DNA of 64,000 nucleotides, from the NCBI GenBank assembly GCA_028282105.1, contig JANQIO010000061.1, positions 1 through 64,000 on the forward strand. The letters run 5' to 3'. The notes below the pieces were generated by a model, which was given only the letters and a program-made list of their open reading frames with translations, made no database searches and was not told the origin of the DNA. This stretch comes from Halieaceae bacterium. Its GTDB lineage: Bacteria; Pseudomonadota; Gammaproteobacteria; Pseudomonadales; Halieaceae. A program made the position numbers and the translations under genes. Of this stretch, positions 19,542 to 27,776 are shown piece by piece. Each line of letters begins with the position of its first letter. Positions within the stretch are counted from its first letter, which is position 1.

Positions 19542-21751
19542 CGATAAATAATCGAAGTTCCTATGTAATGAAGATCCTCATCCGCCGGCTGTTCACCCAG
19601 GCTCAGCACCTTGTCCATGCTGTTTTGCCTGACGCCGGAGATGGCCCAGTCTTCGCTGTCAAAATTCCAGTATTGATAGTTCACACCCAGTGAGATCGCG
19701 TCGCGGAAGTGCCAAACGCCTTCCAGCACCAGGTGGTGCATCTCTGATTCGTAGTCCTGCGCAAAGGGCTCGTCGCTGAGATCGTCAGCACCGCCGTTGC
19801 TAAAGTCGTAGTCGGACTCGGTGTCCTGGTAGCTGTAGGTCGCGCTCAGGTCCATGCGTTCGGTAGGCGACCATTCCACCGCGAAGCCGACGGCGATGGC
19901 CTCATCCTCGACGTCCACCCCCCAGTTGCGGGACGGGTCCGAGGCCTGCGGCAACGGCGGGAACACCTCGAAGGCGTTTTTGTCCGGGCCGCCGCGGAAG
20001 GCGCGGCCGGCCTGTTCGGATTCATAGTCGTTGCTGCTGATCCAGGCACTCAGCACCAGGTTGCTCGCGGCCACCCAGTTGGCGGTTACCGAGACGCTCT
20101 CCAGAGTCTCGTCGGTCAGGCCCAGTTCGGTCTCGTCGTAATCGTCTTCCCGGTACAGCAGGTTGAGGGCGATGTTCCAGTCCGCGGTCGGCTGCCAGTC
20201 CATGTCCAGGCGGCCCTCGGCGCGCTCACGGGTGGCGATGTGGTACTGGCTCAGCAAAGGGTGATTCAAGTAGCGCTGGCTGTCGGGCGTGGCATTGATG
20301 CGCTCGGTATCCAGCCGTGCGAAGTAGGACTGGTCCCAGACGTACTCATCGGCGTCGCGATCGCCGTACAAGGCCTCCAGCCGCAGGTTCAGGTTGCTGA
20401 GAATCGGTAGCCGGTAGCGCAGCTTGTAGCGGTCCTCGTCGGACTCCATCACCGCGGCATTGTCGCGCTCGATTTCCTCGTATTCATAGGTCAGCCACAG
20501 CTTGCTGCGCAGCGGCAGTGGGTAGCTGCCCTCGATGCCATAGGTATTGATGCTGTAGCTGTGCGCCGTGTTGAACAGGCGCCCGGCGCTGTCCGGGATA
20601 GGCCAGGCATCCCCCAGCACATACTGATAGCCGTCCCGCGGCACATCGTAGTCGCGCTCCTCGCCGTGGAAGTAGCCTTCCAGGCGCAGCTTGCGGATAG
20701 GGTTCCAGAACACCCGGCCATCGAAGACCTTGGTTTCGTACTCGCCGCCCAGATTGTCCCGCGGCAACACGCCGGGCACCTCCAGGTTGGGATTGACGGT
20801 GAAGCCCGCGAAGGCCTGGTCCTGCTCGGTCCTGCCGAAGCTGCCATCGACCTGTACGCGCAGGGTGGGCGAAACAATCCAGGTGCCGGTCAGGCGAGCC
20901 CGGTAAAACTCGTTGTCAGGTTCCAGCGCGAGGCCGCCGAAGCCATCCGGGAAGCGCACATCCGGACCAAAGTTGGCATAGGGGTTCTGCCATTGCAGCA
21001 GGTCGTCACCATTGTCGAATTCGCTGTAGAAGATGTTGCCGGTCAGGGCCAGGGGCCCGTCGGCGTAGTTGATGGTGAGATCCAGCTCTGTGTTCTCGAA
21101 ATCCACGGCCCGCGGCAGGATGGCCGCATCACCGGCTGAGGTGTTGGGGAAAATGGCGGCGCCCATATCGCGGTCGCCTCCCTTCTCCTCATAAAACAGT
21201 GTGCCCTCCACGCTCCAGGCGCTGTTCAGCGTGGCTTTCACGCCGAGCGTGTAGCGGTCCCGGGTCAGCTCCTGGTCAAAGTCGCGCAGGCTGGCGTCCA
21301 GGGCAGCGAAGTCGCTGGTGTTGACGCCGGAGACCCAGTCATCGGGCAGTAGTAGCACATCACCGCCGCGGAAAGGGGTGCGGCCGGAGTTGTTGCGCAC
21401 CTGCTGCTGGCTGTCGATTTCGAACCACACGTCCCAGCGCTGGTTGCGCCAGCGGGCCTGACCCTCGCGGGTATCCAGGCCGACGTTGTTGCCGCTCAAA
21501 TTCCAGAAACTGCCGTCGCCGCTGCCGCTCCAGTCGAGGTTGCCGATAAAGATGGCGCCGTCTTCGTTGAGGCCGTTGTACTCGCCAAACTCGAAATTCT
21601 CATCGCTGACGTAACCAACGCCAATTTCCGCCAGGCCGGTGTAGTCGGTGGCCCAGCGCGTGCTGAGGGGGCGTGTGTCTTCCTGCGCAAGGCTGCCGCC
21701 GCTGGCAATCGCCAGCGCCAGAAACAGCGGAGTGCGCGGGAATGGACTCAC
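19532..21751 (-). CDS. MtrB/PioB family outer-membrane beta-barrel (decaheme-associated)
   Basis: 739-aa barrel with signal peptide, lying between mtrA-like and omcA/mtrC-like genes. Confidence 0.92.
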   Translation of the reverse strand: MSPFPRTPLFLALAIASGGSLAQEDTRPLSTRWATDYTGLAEIGVGYVSDENFEFGEYNGLNEDGAIFIGNLDWSGSGDGSFWNLSGNNVGLDTREGQARWRNQRWDVWFEIDSQQQVRNNSGRTPFRGGDVLLLPDDWVSGVNTSDFAALDASLRDFDQELTRDRYTLGVKATLNSAWSVEGTLFYEEKGGDRDMGAAIFPNTSAGDAAILPRAVDFENTELDLTINYADGPLALTGNIFYSEFDNGDDLLQWQNPYANFGPDVRFPDGFGGLALEPDNEFYRARLTGTWIVSPTLRVQVDGSFGRTEQDQAFAGFTVNPNLEVPGVLPRDNLGGEYETKVFDGRVFWNPIRKLRLEGYFHGEERDYDVPRDGYQYVLGDAWPIPDSAGRLFNTAHSYSINTYGIEGSYPLPLRSKLWLTYEYEEIERDNAAVMESDEDRYKLRYRLPILSNLNLRLEALYGDRDADEYVWDQSYFARLDTERINATPDSQRYLNHPLLSQYHIATRERAEGRLDMDWQPTADWNIALNLLYREDDYDETELGLTDETLESVSVTANWVAASNLVLSAWISSNDYESEQAGRAFRGGPDKNAFEVFPPLPQASDPSRNWGVDVEDEAIAVGFAVEWSPTERMDLSATYSYQDTESDYDFSNGGADDLSDEPFAQDYESEMHHLVLEGVWHFRDAISLGVNYQYWNFDSEDWAISGVRQNSMDKVLSLGEQPADEDLHYIGTSIIYRWQ

Positions 21752-22656
21752 CGGGTCAACCTCGCACCGCTCGGGTGGTTGGAGCCGTGAACCTGGCTGT
21801 GGCAGTTGAGGCAGTTCTTGCCGAGCACGTACTGGTTGCTGCTGCCGCTGGTGGTGCTGCGACCGTCATAGGCCACGCTGGGGTGGAAGGCCGCGGAGTG
21901 GCACTGCTGGCACTGGAACGGTCCGCGGGCGGTCAGCAGGTTGGGTTGTACGGTGCCGTGGGGGTTGTGGCAATAGCCGCAGTTTTCAGTCACCGGCTGG
22001 TGCTCCCACAGGAATGGGCCGCGCTTCTCCTGGTGACATTCGTAGCAGTTGTCGTTCAGCGTGGGCGCGGTCAGCATGGCTTCGGTGGCCGCACCGTGGG
22101 GGTTGTGACAGTCGGTACAGGCCGTCTTGCCCTCGAGGATGGGGTGACGCGAGGGCAGGCGCATCTGCGCCTGCTGGCGGGTGTGGCAGCTCAGGCAGTT
22201 CTCAAGTTGCCCGGCAGCCGTCAGCATCGGGTCCCGGGGCGTGTGAGAGTCGTGGCAGCTGGTGCAGGCCAGGTCTTCCTGCTCGTGAACACCGCCGAGC
22301 CAGAACATCTGTTCTTCTTTCTGGTGGCAGGTCAGGCAGGCGCCATTGCTGTCAGCGGTGGCCGATTCCCACTTCGGACCGAAGCTGACATCCGGTGCGT
22401 TGCGGGTGGGTCCGCGCTGGTGATCATCGCTGGCGCCGTGGCAGCTCACACAGCTGGCCGCACCGCCACCTTCCAGTTGGCCGTGAGGCGTACGAAAAAT
22501 GGCGTGCACGGGCTGGTCGGCGGTCTCACGGTGGCACATCAGGCAGCGTGGTTCCGCAGCGGCCTCTTCGGCCTCCTGGGCGACCGCCGCGGGTGCGGCC
22601 ATCCCTGTCACTATTATTATCAGCAGCGCTCCAAGCGCAGCCTTTAGATCCTGCAC
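21748..22656 (-). CDS. DmsE/MtrA family periplasmic decaheme cytochrome c
   Basis: Ten motifs CLMCH, CVSCH, CLTCH, CTSCH, CLSCH, CTDCH, CYECH, CGYCH, CQQCH, CLNCH. Confidence 0.94.
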   Translation of the reverse strand: MQDLKAALGALLIIIVTGMAAPAAVAQEAEEAAAEPRCLMCHRETADQPVHAIFRTPHGQLEGGGAASCVSCHGASDDHQRGPTRNAPDVSFGPKWESATADSNGACLTCHQKEEQMFWLGGVHEQEDLACTSCHDSHTPRDPMLTAAGQLENCLSCHTRQQAQMRLPSRHPILEGKTACTDCHNPHGAATEAMLTAPTLNDNCYECHQEKRGPFLWEHQPVTENCGYCHNPHGTVQPNLLTARGPFQCQQCHSAAFHPSVAYDGRSTTSGSSNQYVLGKNCLNCHSQVHGSNHPSGARLTR

Positions 22657-22698
22657 AGTAACCCCCTACCGCGACAAGAACAGGTGTATAGGCTTTGT

Positions 22699-22728
22699 TC
22701 ACCTGTCTGAAATCACAGGTGATCACCT
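22699..22728. promoter_or_regulatory. Putative operator of the mtrA-like gene (TCACCTGT-N8-ACAGGTGA overlapping AGGTGATCACCT)
   Basis: Inverted repeat 22699-22722 and overlapping 12-bp perfect palindrome 22717-22728, upstream of the 22656 start. Confidence 0.6.
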
Positions 22729-22740
22729 TTAGTTGACAGT

Positions 22741-22769
22741 TTTATAGTCGAGAATGCTTGACGCAACAA
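22741..22769 (-). promoter_or_regulatory. Putative sigma70 promoter of the mtrA-like gene (TTGTTG-N17-TATAAA on minus strand)
   Basis: caacaa 22764-22769 and tttata 22741-22746 on the plus strand, 17-bp spacer. Confidence 0.5.
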
Positions 22770-22828
22770 CCGGTGGCGAAGAAAAAACTGATCTAGGCCA
22801 AGTTAGTTCAAGTTGCGAAAAACCGGGG

Positions 22829-23824
22829 CTAGCCGGGGATGCCGAGCTGTGCCAGCAGCAGGGCGAGAATGAAGACCGAGGTGAATTTGCGGGTGTGGTC
22901 AAAGGCAAAGGCCGAAAACCATAGCGGCCAGATGTTCTCCGGGTAGCCCTCTGGTGCCGCACCGGGCTTGGGCTGGCGGAAGGCCTGCATCAGTTTTCGC
23001 AGCACGGGCAGGTTCACCAGCACCGCCAGCAGCAGCCAGTGGGCGCGGCCGCTGACGACCAGCCCGATGCAACCCAGGTATTGCAGCGCCAACATGCCGA
23101 TCACCCAGCTGCGGGCTCGGGATTCACCCAGGATCACCGGCAGGGTGCGTACCTTTTTGGCCTCATCCAGGTCCAGCTTGTCGATGTGTTTGCCGAACAG
23201 TACGGTGGTGGGACCCAGGGCGTACAGCAGGCTCAGCCAGGTGACATCCCAGCTCCAGCTGCCCGCCATGACGTAGTAGGTGCCACCCACCATGAGCGGC
23301 CCCCACACCAGCAGCACTGCGGGCTCCCCGAGGCCGTAGTACTTGAGTGGCCAGGTGTAGAACAGCACAAAAAAGGCGCCGGCCAGCATCAGGTCCAGGG
23401 TCAGGCCACTGCGTGCCCACACCAGCCACAGTCCCAGCAGGATCGCCACGCCGCCGGTAAAACCGACATAGCCCCAGAAGCGTCGCGGTGACAACAGGCC
23501 GTCCTCCAGCACGTGTACGCCGTACTGGTTGCGGTAGTAGTTGTCGCGGTCGATGCCGCGGCGCGAGTCGGTGTAGTCGTTGAGCAGATTATTGGTGGCA
23601 TGGGCAAACACCAGGCCCAGGCAGCAGATGCTCCAGATGGTCCAGTCGAATACGCCCTCCGCCGCGGCCAGTAAGCCGCCCAGGGCGGCGGACATGAAGG
23701 TCATGAACAACACCGACGCACGGGTGGCGATCAGCCAGCGCGCAATGACGTCGAGCCGGCCCCATTCGTCGGGGGTCAGCTTGGGCATGGTATTGAGGGC
23801 CTGGGCCCAGACTTTGGGATTCAC
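22829..23824 (-). CDS. UbiA-family prenyltransferase (MenA-like)
   Basis: NNLLNDYTDSRRGIDRD and KHIDKLDLDEAKKVRTLPV Asp-rich motifs, multi-TM. Confidence 0.85.
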   Translation of the reverse strand: MNPKVWAQALNTMPKLTPDEWGRLDVIARWLIATRASVLFMTFMSAALGGLLAAAEGVFDWTIWSICCLGLVFAHATNNLLNDYTDSRRGIDRDNYYRNQYGVHVLEDGLLSPRRFWGYVGFTGGVAILLGLWLVWARSGLTLDLMLAGAFFVLFYTWPLKYYGLGEPAVLLVWGPLMVGGTYYVMAGSWSWDVTWLSLLYALGPTTVLFGKHIDKLDLDEAKKVRTLPVILGESRARSWVIGMLALQYLGCIGLVVSGRAHWLLLAVLVNLPVLRKLMQAFRQPKPGAAPEGYPENIWPLWFSAFAFDHTRKFTSVFILALLLAQLGIPG

Positions 23825-23877
23825 GCGCTACCTCACCCGGAGTCCGTGCCGGGTCTGTTTGCGTGCAGTATGACGAA

Positions 23878-24279
23878 TCAGGCGCTGCGCTGGCCAGTCA
23901 CCAGGTCGCGGAACTTGTCGATCAGGGTTTCGTACTTGTAGTCGGTGAATTCGCCGGCATCGAGGAACATGCCGTGCTCATCGCAGACCTCGTACCAGAT
24001 ATGCGGCTGGTTCGGATCCGAGGTCTTGTGCATGCGGATGCCGCAGTGCGGGCAATCGATGTCTTCCACCTCGTTCCAGCGCTTGCCGATTTCGGGGTCT
24101 CCGGTGTCCAGGGCTTCCCCCATCCAGCGCTCTTTCAGCGCCTCGGCTTCGCCGGTGTCAAACCAGATTCCGTGGCAGTTGGTGCAGCGGTCGACCTTGA
24201 GGTTCCCATAGCTGACTTCTTCCATGCCGTGATGGCACTTGGGGCATTGGAGGGAGTGAATTTCAGCGACGTATTTCAT
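23878..24279 (-). CDS. Zinc-ribbon protein (zf-TFIIB type)
   Basis: CPKCHHGMEEVSYGNLKVDRCTNCHGIWFDTGEAEAL plus a second CPHCG. Confidence 0.85.
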   Translation of the reverse strand: MKYVAEIHSLQCPKCHHGMEEVSYGNLKVDRCTNCHGIWFDTGEAEALKERWMGEALDTGDPEIGKRWNEVEDIDCPHCGIRMHKTSDPNQPHIWYEVCDEHGMFLDAGEFTDYKYETLIDKFRDLVTGQRSA

Positions 24280-24404
24280 TTAACAGGCCTTCCGGTGAGG
24301 TAATCTACCGGGGAAAGTGTAGCCCAACGCCATTAAAATGAAAGGGTATCCAGATCAAGCATCGCTTGAAATTTCCGCCGCAATCGACAGCGGCGGTAGC
24401 TGGG

Positions 24405-24893
24405 CTAGCCGCGCTGCGGAATGTCCACGTACACCTGGTTGTTGCCGCCGGCATGGACCGTCACCATGGCCTTGAAGCTCTGGGCGAGTTGAACCGGCAG
24501 CAGCTTGCGCACCGGCAGCTCGGCGTTGGCGTCGAAGCTGACGCGACACAGCTCGGCGCGACACTCGACGCCGCGCAGAATGGCTGCGCTCAACGGTTCG
24601 GAGTCAAAGGCGAGGGCGATCAGCGCATAGACCTCGGGGTCGGCGCTGCCCCAACTTGTGTCGAACAGACGATCGGCCGCGCTGGCAGTGTTCTGCCCGG
24701 GCGCGCCTTGCTCAATCGTGGGTTGCTCGCTGATAACGGACAGGTCGGCTGTCGCCACTACCGCGGGATTGAAATCATCACTGGCCTGAGGCAACTTCAC
24801 GTTCGCAAAGCTCACCACCGCGGCCAGTGCCGCAGGCACGGCCAGCAGGGCGGTAGCTTTCGCGAAGCGTCTTTTCTGTTTTGACTTGCTCAT
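24405..24893 (-). CDS. Hypothetical exported/anchored protein
   Basis: Start at MSKSKQKRR followed by one hydrophobic segment; no family recognised. Confidence 0.6.
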   Translation of the reverse strand: MSKSKQKRRFAKATALLAVPAALAAVVSFANVKLPQASDDFNPAVVATADLSVISEQPTIEQGAPGQNTASAADRLFDTSWGSADPEVYALIALAFDSEPLSAAILRGVECRAELCRVSFDANAELPVRKLLPVQLAQSFKAMVTVHAGGNNQVYVDIPQRG

Positions 24894-24954
24894 GGCGGGA
24901 ACCATAAAAGAAGGAATCGGCCCATGCCGCCTCACGGCCCGGCTTTTGTGACTT

Positions 24955-25617
24955 ATGTCGGTTTTGCCCTCGGTTTCTGTGAACCCGTTCACAGAGTCCC
25001 GGGCGCTGCGGGAGCTGGCCGTGTCCCCGGCTGATGTCGCCGCCATCGTCACGCTGACCCTGGCGGGTTTTGTGGCGACCAATATCGACAACCTGCTGCT
25101 ACTGGTGGCGCTGCTGGCCACCAGCCGCAGTCGCTGGCCGGTGCTGGCCGGCTACGGGGCGGCGACGACGACGGTGCTGGCGTTGTGCCTGGTCGGCGCG
25201 GCGCTGGGGAGCCTGATACGACCCGACTGGGTGGGTTTCCTGGGTATTGTCCCGGTGATCATGGGCCTGCAGCTGGGCTGGCGTGGCTGGCGGCAGCGGC
25301 ATACCCAGCAGGCATCGCCGCCCGCGCCCGCCCGGGGTGCGGCCGGCGCTGCTTTCCTGCTGACCCTGTCCAACAGCGGCGACAGCATTGCCCTGTTCCT
25401 GCCGCTGCTGGCGGAAACCGAGCGCGAATCGGTGATGCTGCTGTTGGCCCTTTACCTGGGCCTGGTGCTGGCCTGGGCCTGGTTTGCCCGCTTTGTGGCG
25501 GCCCGGCGACTGCTGGCCGCGACGCTGGCGCTACACAGCCGCTGGCTGTTGCCCTGCGTCATGATTGCGGCGGGCGGCTATGTGTTGCTGGATACGACCA
25601 CGGACACCCTGAAGTAG
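24955..25617 (+). CDS. Cadmium-resistance (CadD-like) family transporter
   Basis: ATNIDNLLLLVALLA and LTLSNSGDSIALFLPLLA repeated motifs. Confidence 0.78.
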   Translation: MSVLPSVSVNPFTESRALRELAVSPADVAAIVTLTLAGFVATNIDNLLLLVALLATSRSRWPVLAGYGAATTTVLALCLVGAALGSLIRPDWVGFLGIVPVIMGLQLGWRGWRQRHTQQASPPAPARGAAGAAFLLTLSNSGDSIALFLPLLAETERESVMLLLALYLGLVLAWAWFARFVAARRLLAATLALHSRWLLPCVMIAAGGYVLLDTTTDTLK

Positions 25618-25648
25618 TCCGTGGCCGGGGCAGCTCGTTGGAGACTGT

Positions 25649-26254
25649 CTAGTAGGGTGGGAAGCCCTTGAGAATGTTCGCAGCGGCGGCGTCGTAGTCG
25701 GCCTGATCGCGCTGGTCGTCACCTTTCAGGCGAGACTGGATGACCGAGCGGAATACCGACTGTTTCAAATCGTGGTCGATGATGTCGACAATGAAGGTGC
25801 CCTGGGTGTAGTTGCTGACACTGACGTTGCTGCCGCAGTTCCAGCAGTTGTAGTAGGCCGAGCGGCTATAGCCGCGATAGCCGCCGTAGTAACCGCCATA
25901 GGTGGGCCCGGTGTTGTAGGTGCGTACGTCAGTTTTCTCCTGGGCAACAAGGTGCCAGCTAAGCAGGGCGTCTGCCTGCTTGGGGTCCTCGACGTACTTG
26001 AATCCCTTGAGTTCCATGGCGCGCTCCAGCGCCAGGTCGATGCGGTTGGACACCATGTCGCTGATGAACACCTTGGGGCTATTGCCGGAACTACCACCCG
26101 ACTGGGGCAGGAAAGAGAAGGTCTTGATCTTGCGGAAGTCGTAATCCGCACGGTAGTCGGTTTTCGGCTCCGGCGGCGAGCTGGCGCAGCCCACGACTAC
26201 TGTCGCGGCCAGGGCGATCAGGAATTTCAGCAATAGTCGAGCGGGAAGGTGCAT
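25649..26254 (-). CDS. DUF4136 lipoprotein
   Basis: Lipobox VVGCASSP and YDFRKIKTFSFLP; start moved to MHLPARLL. Confidence 0.85.
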   Translation of the reverse strand: MHLPARLLLKFLIALAATVVVGCASSPPEPKTDYRADYDFRKIKTFSFLPQSGGSSGNSPKVFISDMVSNRIDLALERAMELKGFKYVEDPKQADALLSWHLVAQEKTDVRTYNTGPTYGGYYGGYRGYSRSAYYNCWNCGSNVSVSNYTQGTFIVDIIDHDLKQSVFRSVIQSRLKGDDQRDQADYDAAAANILKGFPPY

Positions 26255-26317
26255 GAGGTCTCTCCAAAGTGTTCGCCAACAGTGTAGTCGAAAAGCCATG
26301 TCTCGTGACCCGCTGCT

Positions 26318-27637
26318 TTACAGGTACAGCAGGTCCGCCACCATAAAGTAGAAAAGGATGCCGATGACATCGGCGCTTACCGTAATAAAAGGTCCGGTAG
26401 ACACCGCCGGGTCGATCTTCAGCCGGTGCAGCAGCAGTGGCATGGTGGCGCCGATCAGGGTAGCAATGGCCAGCACCCCCAGCAGCGAAGCGCCCAGGGT
26501 CATAAACAGGCGCAGACCCGCATCCAGCCGGTTGGGCGCGAGCCACTGCACGGCCAGGAAGAACAGGCCCAGCATCAGGGAAATGGCCAGCCCGTTCAGC
26601 AGCGCGACCCGGAACTCGCGAAACAGGCGCGACAGTACCCGGTCGCCCAGCACGCCGGTGGCCAGGCCCTGCACGGTCACCGTTGAACTCTGGATGCCGG
26701 CACTGCCGGCGGTGGCGGCAATCAGCGGTATAAAGGCAGCGAGAATGGCGGCCTGCTGCAAAGCGTCTTCAAACTCCATGATGACCGCGGCGCCCAGCAC
26801 CGAACCGACCATGCCTACCGCCAGCCAGGGCAAGCGGCTGTAGACCATGCGCAGGGTGGAGTCGCCGCGGCTGACGTCGGCGGACAGGCCGCTCATGCGC
26901 TGCAGGTCTTCGGTGGACTCCTGTTTGAGCACCGAGATAGCGTCTTCGCTGGTGATTTGCCCCAGCAGCCGCCCCTCTTCATCGACCACGGGTAACTGGC
27001 GCAGGTCGTAGCGTTCCACCATGTGGGCGGCCTGCTCCTGGTCGGTGTCCGGGCTTACCGACGGTGGGTCGCGTTCCGCCAGTTCTTCCAGCAGGCTGGT
27101 CTGGGGTGCGATCAGCAACTGCGCCAGGCTAACGTAGCCAGACAGACGACCCTCGTCATCCACTACCCAGAGGTCGTGGTTCTGGTCCACCTCCGCGGCG
27201 TGTTTGCGCAGGTAGTCGCCGGCCTCGGCGACAGAATCTGACAGGGCGGCTACCAGCAGGTGGGTATCCATGATGCCGCCGGCGGAATCCGCCGGGTAAC
27301 TCAGCAGTTGTTCGACTTCCTCCGCCCGGCTCAGTCCTTCCAGCAGGCTGTCGCCCTCGGCGCGGGGCAGGTCGGCAATCAGGTCGGCGGCTTCGTCGGT
27401 ATCGAGCAGCTCCAGCAGGTACTTCAGGAACACCGGGTCGTGTTCGGCGGCCAGCACGCGCTTGCGGAAGTCCCCTTCCAGGCGGTGCAGGGCCAGCGCC
27501 GCATTCTCGGCGGGGAGGCGCTTCAGGCAGTCCCAGACCTCGTCGACGTCGAGGTCACGCAGGGCCATGGCGATATCGCCAGGCTTGCTGGTATCCAGCA
27601 GCGTGATGTCGAGAATCTTGAAGTCAGTGGCGCTCAT
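26318..27637 (-). CDS. mgtE: Magnesium transporter MgtE
   Basis: MgtE_N-CBS-CBS-TM architecture; GSAGIQSSTVTVQGLATG motif. Confidence 0.94.
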   Translation of the reverse strand: MSATDFKILDITLLDTSKPGDIAMALRDLDVDEVWDCLKRLPAENAALALHRLEGDFRKRVLAAEHDPVFLKYLLELLDTDEAADLIADLPRAEGDSLLEGLSRAEEVEQLLSYPADSAGGIMDTHLLVAALSDSVAEAGDYLRKHAAEVDQNHDLWVVDDEGRLSGYVSLAQLLIAPQTSLLEELAERDPPSVSPDTDQEQAAHMVERYDLRQLPVVDEEGRLLGQITSEDAISVLKQESTEDLQRMSGLSADVSRGDSTLRMVYSRLPWLAVGMVGSVLGAAVIMEFEDALQQAAILAAFIPLIAATAGSAGIQSSTVTVQGLATGVLGDRVLSRLFREFRVALLNGLAISLMLGLFFLAVQWLAPNRLDAGLRLFMTLGASLLGVLAIATLIGATMPLLLHRLKIDPAVSTGPFITVSADVIGILFYFMVADLLYL

Positions 27638-27704
27638 ACGCAGCCCTTTGATCAGCTGGCGCTATTTCACCACAAAGCGCTGACTTGTGCTGTGTTGGTG
27701 GCGC

Positions 27705-27776
27705 GCGGGCAGCGGCGCACGGCTAGTGCTGCGCGGGTAGCGGCGCACGGCTAGTGCCGCGCTGGCAGCGGCGCTT
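27705..27776. repeat. 28-bp tandem direct repeat, about 2.6 copies
   Basis: gcgcgggcagcggcgcacggctagtgct / gcgcgggtagcggcgcacggctagtgcc / gcgctggcagcggcgc starting at 27705, 27733 and 27761. Confidence 0.85.
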
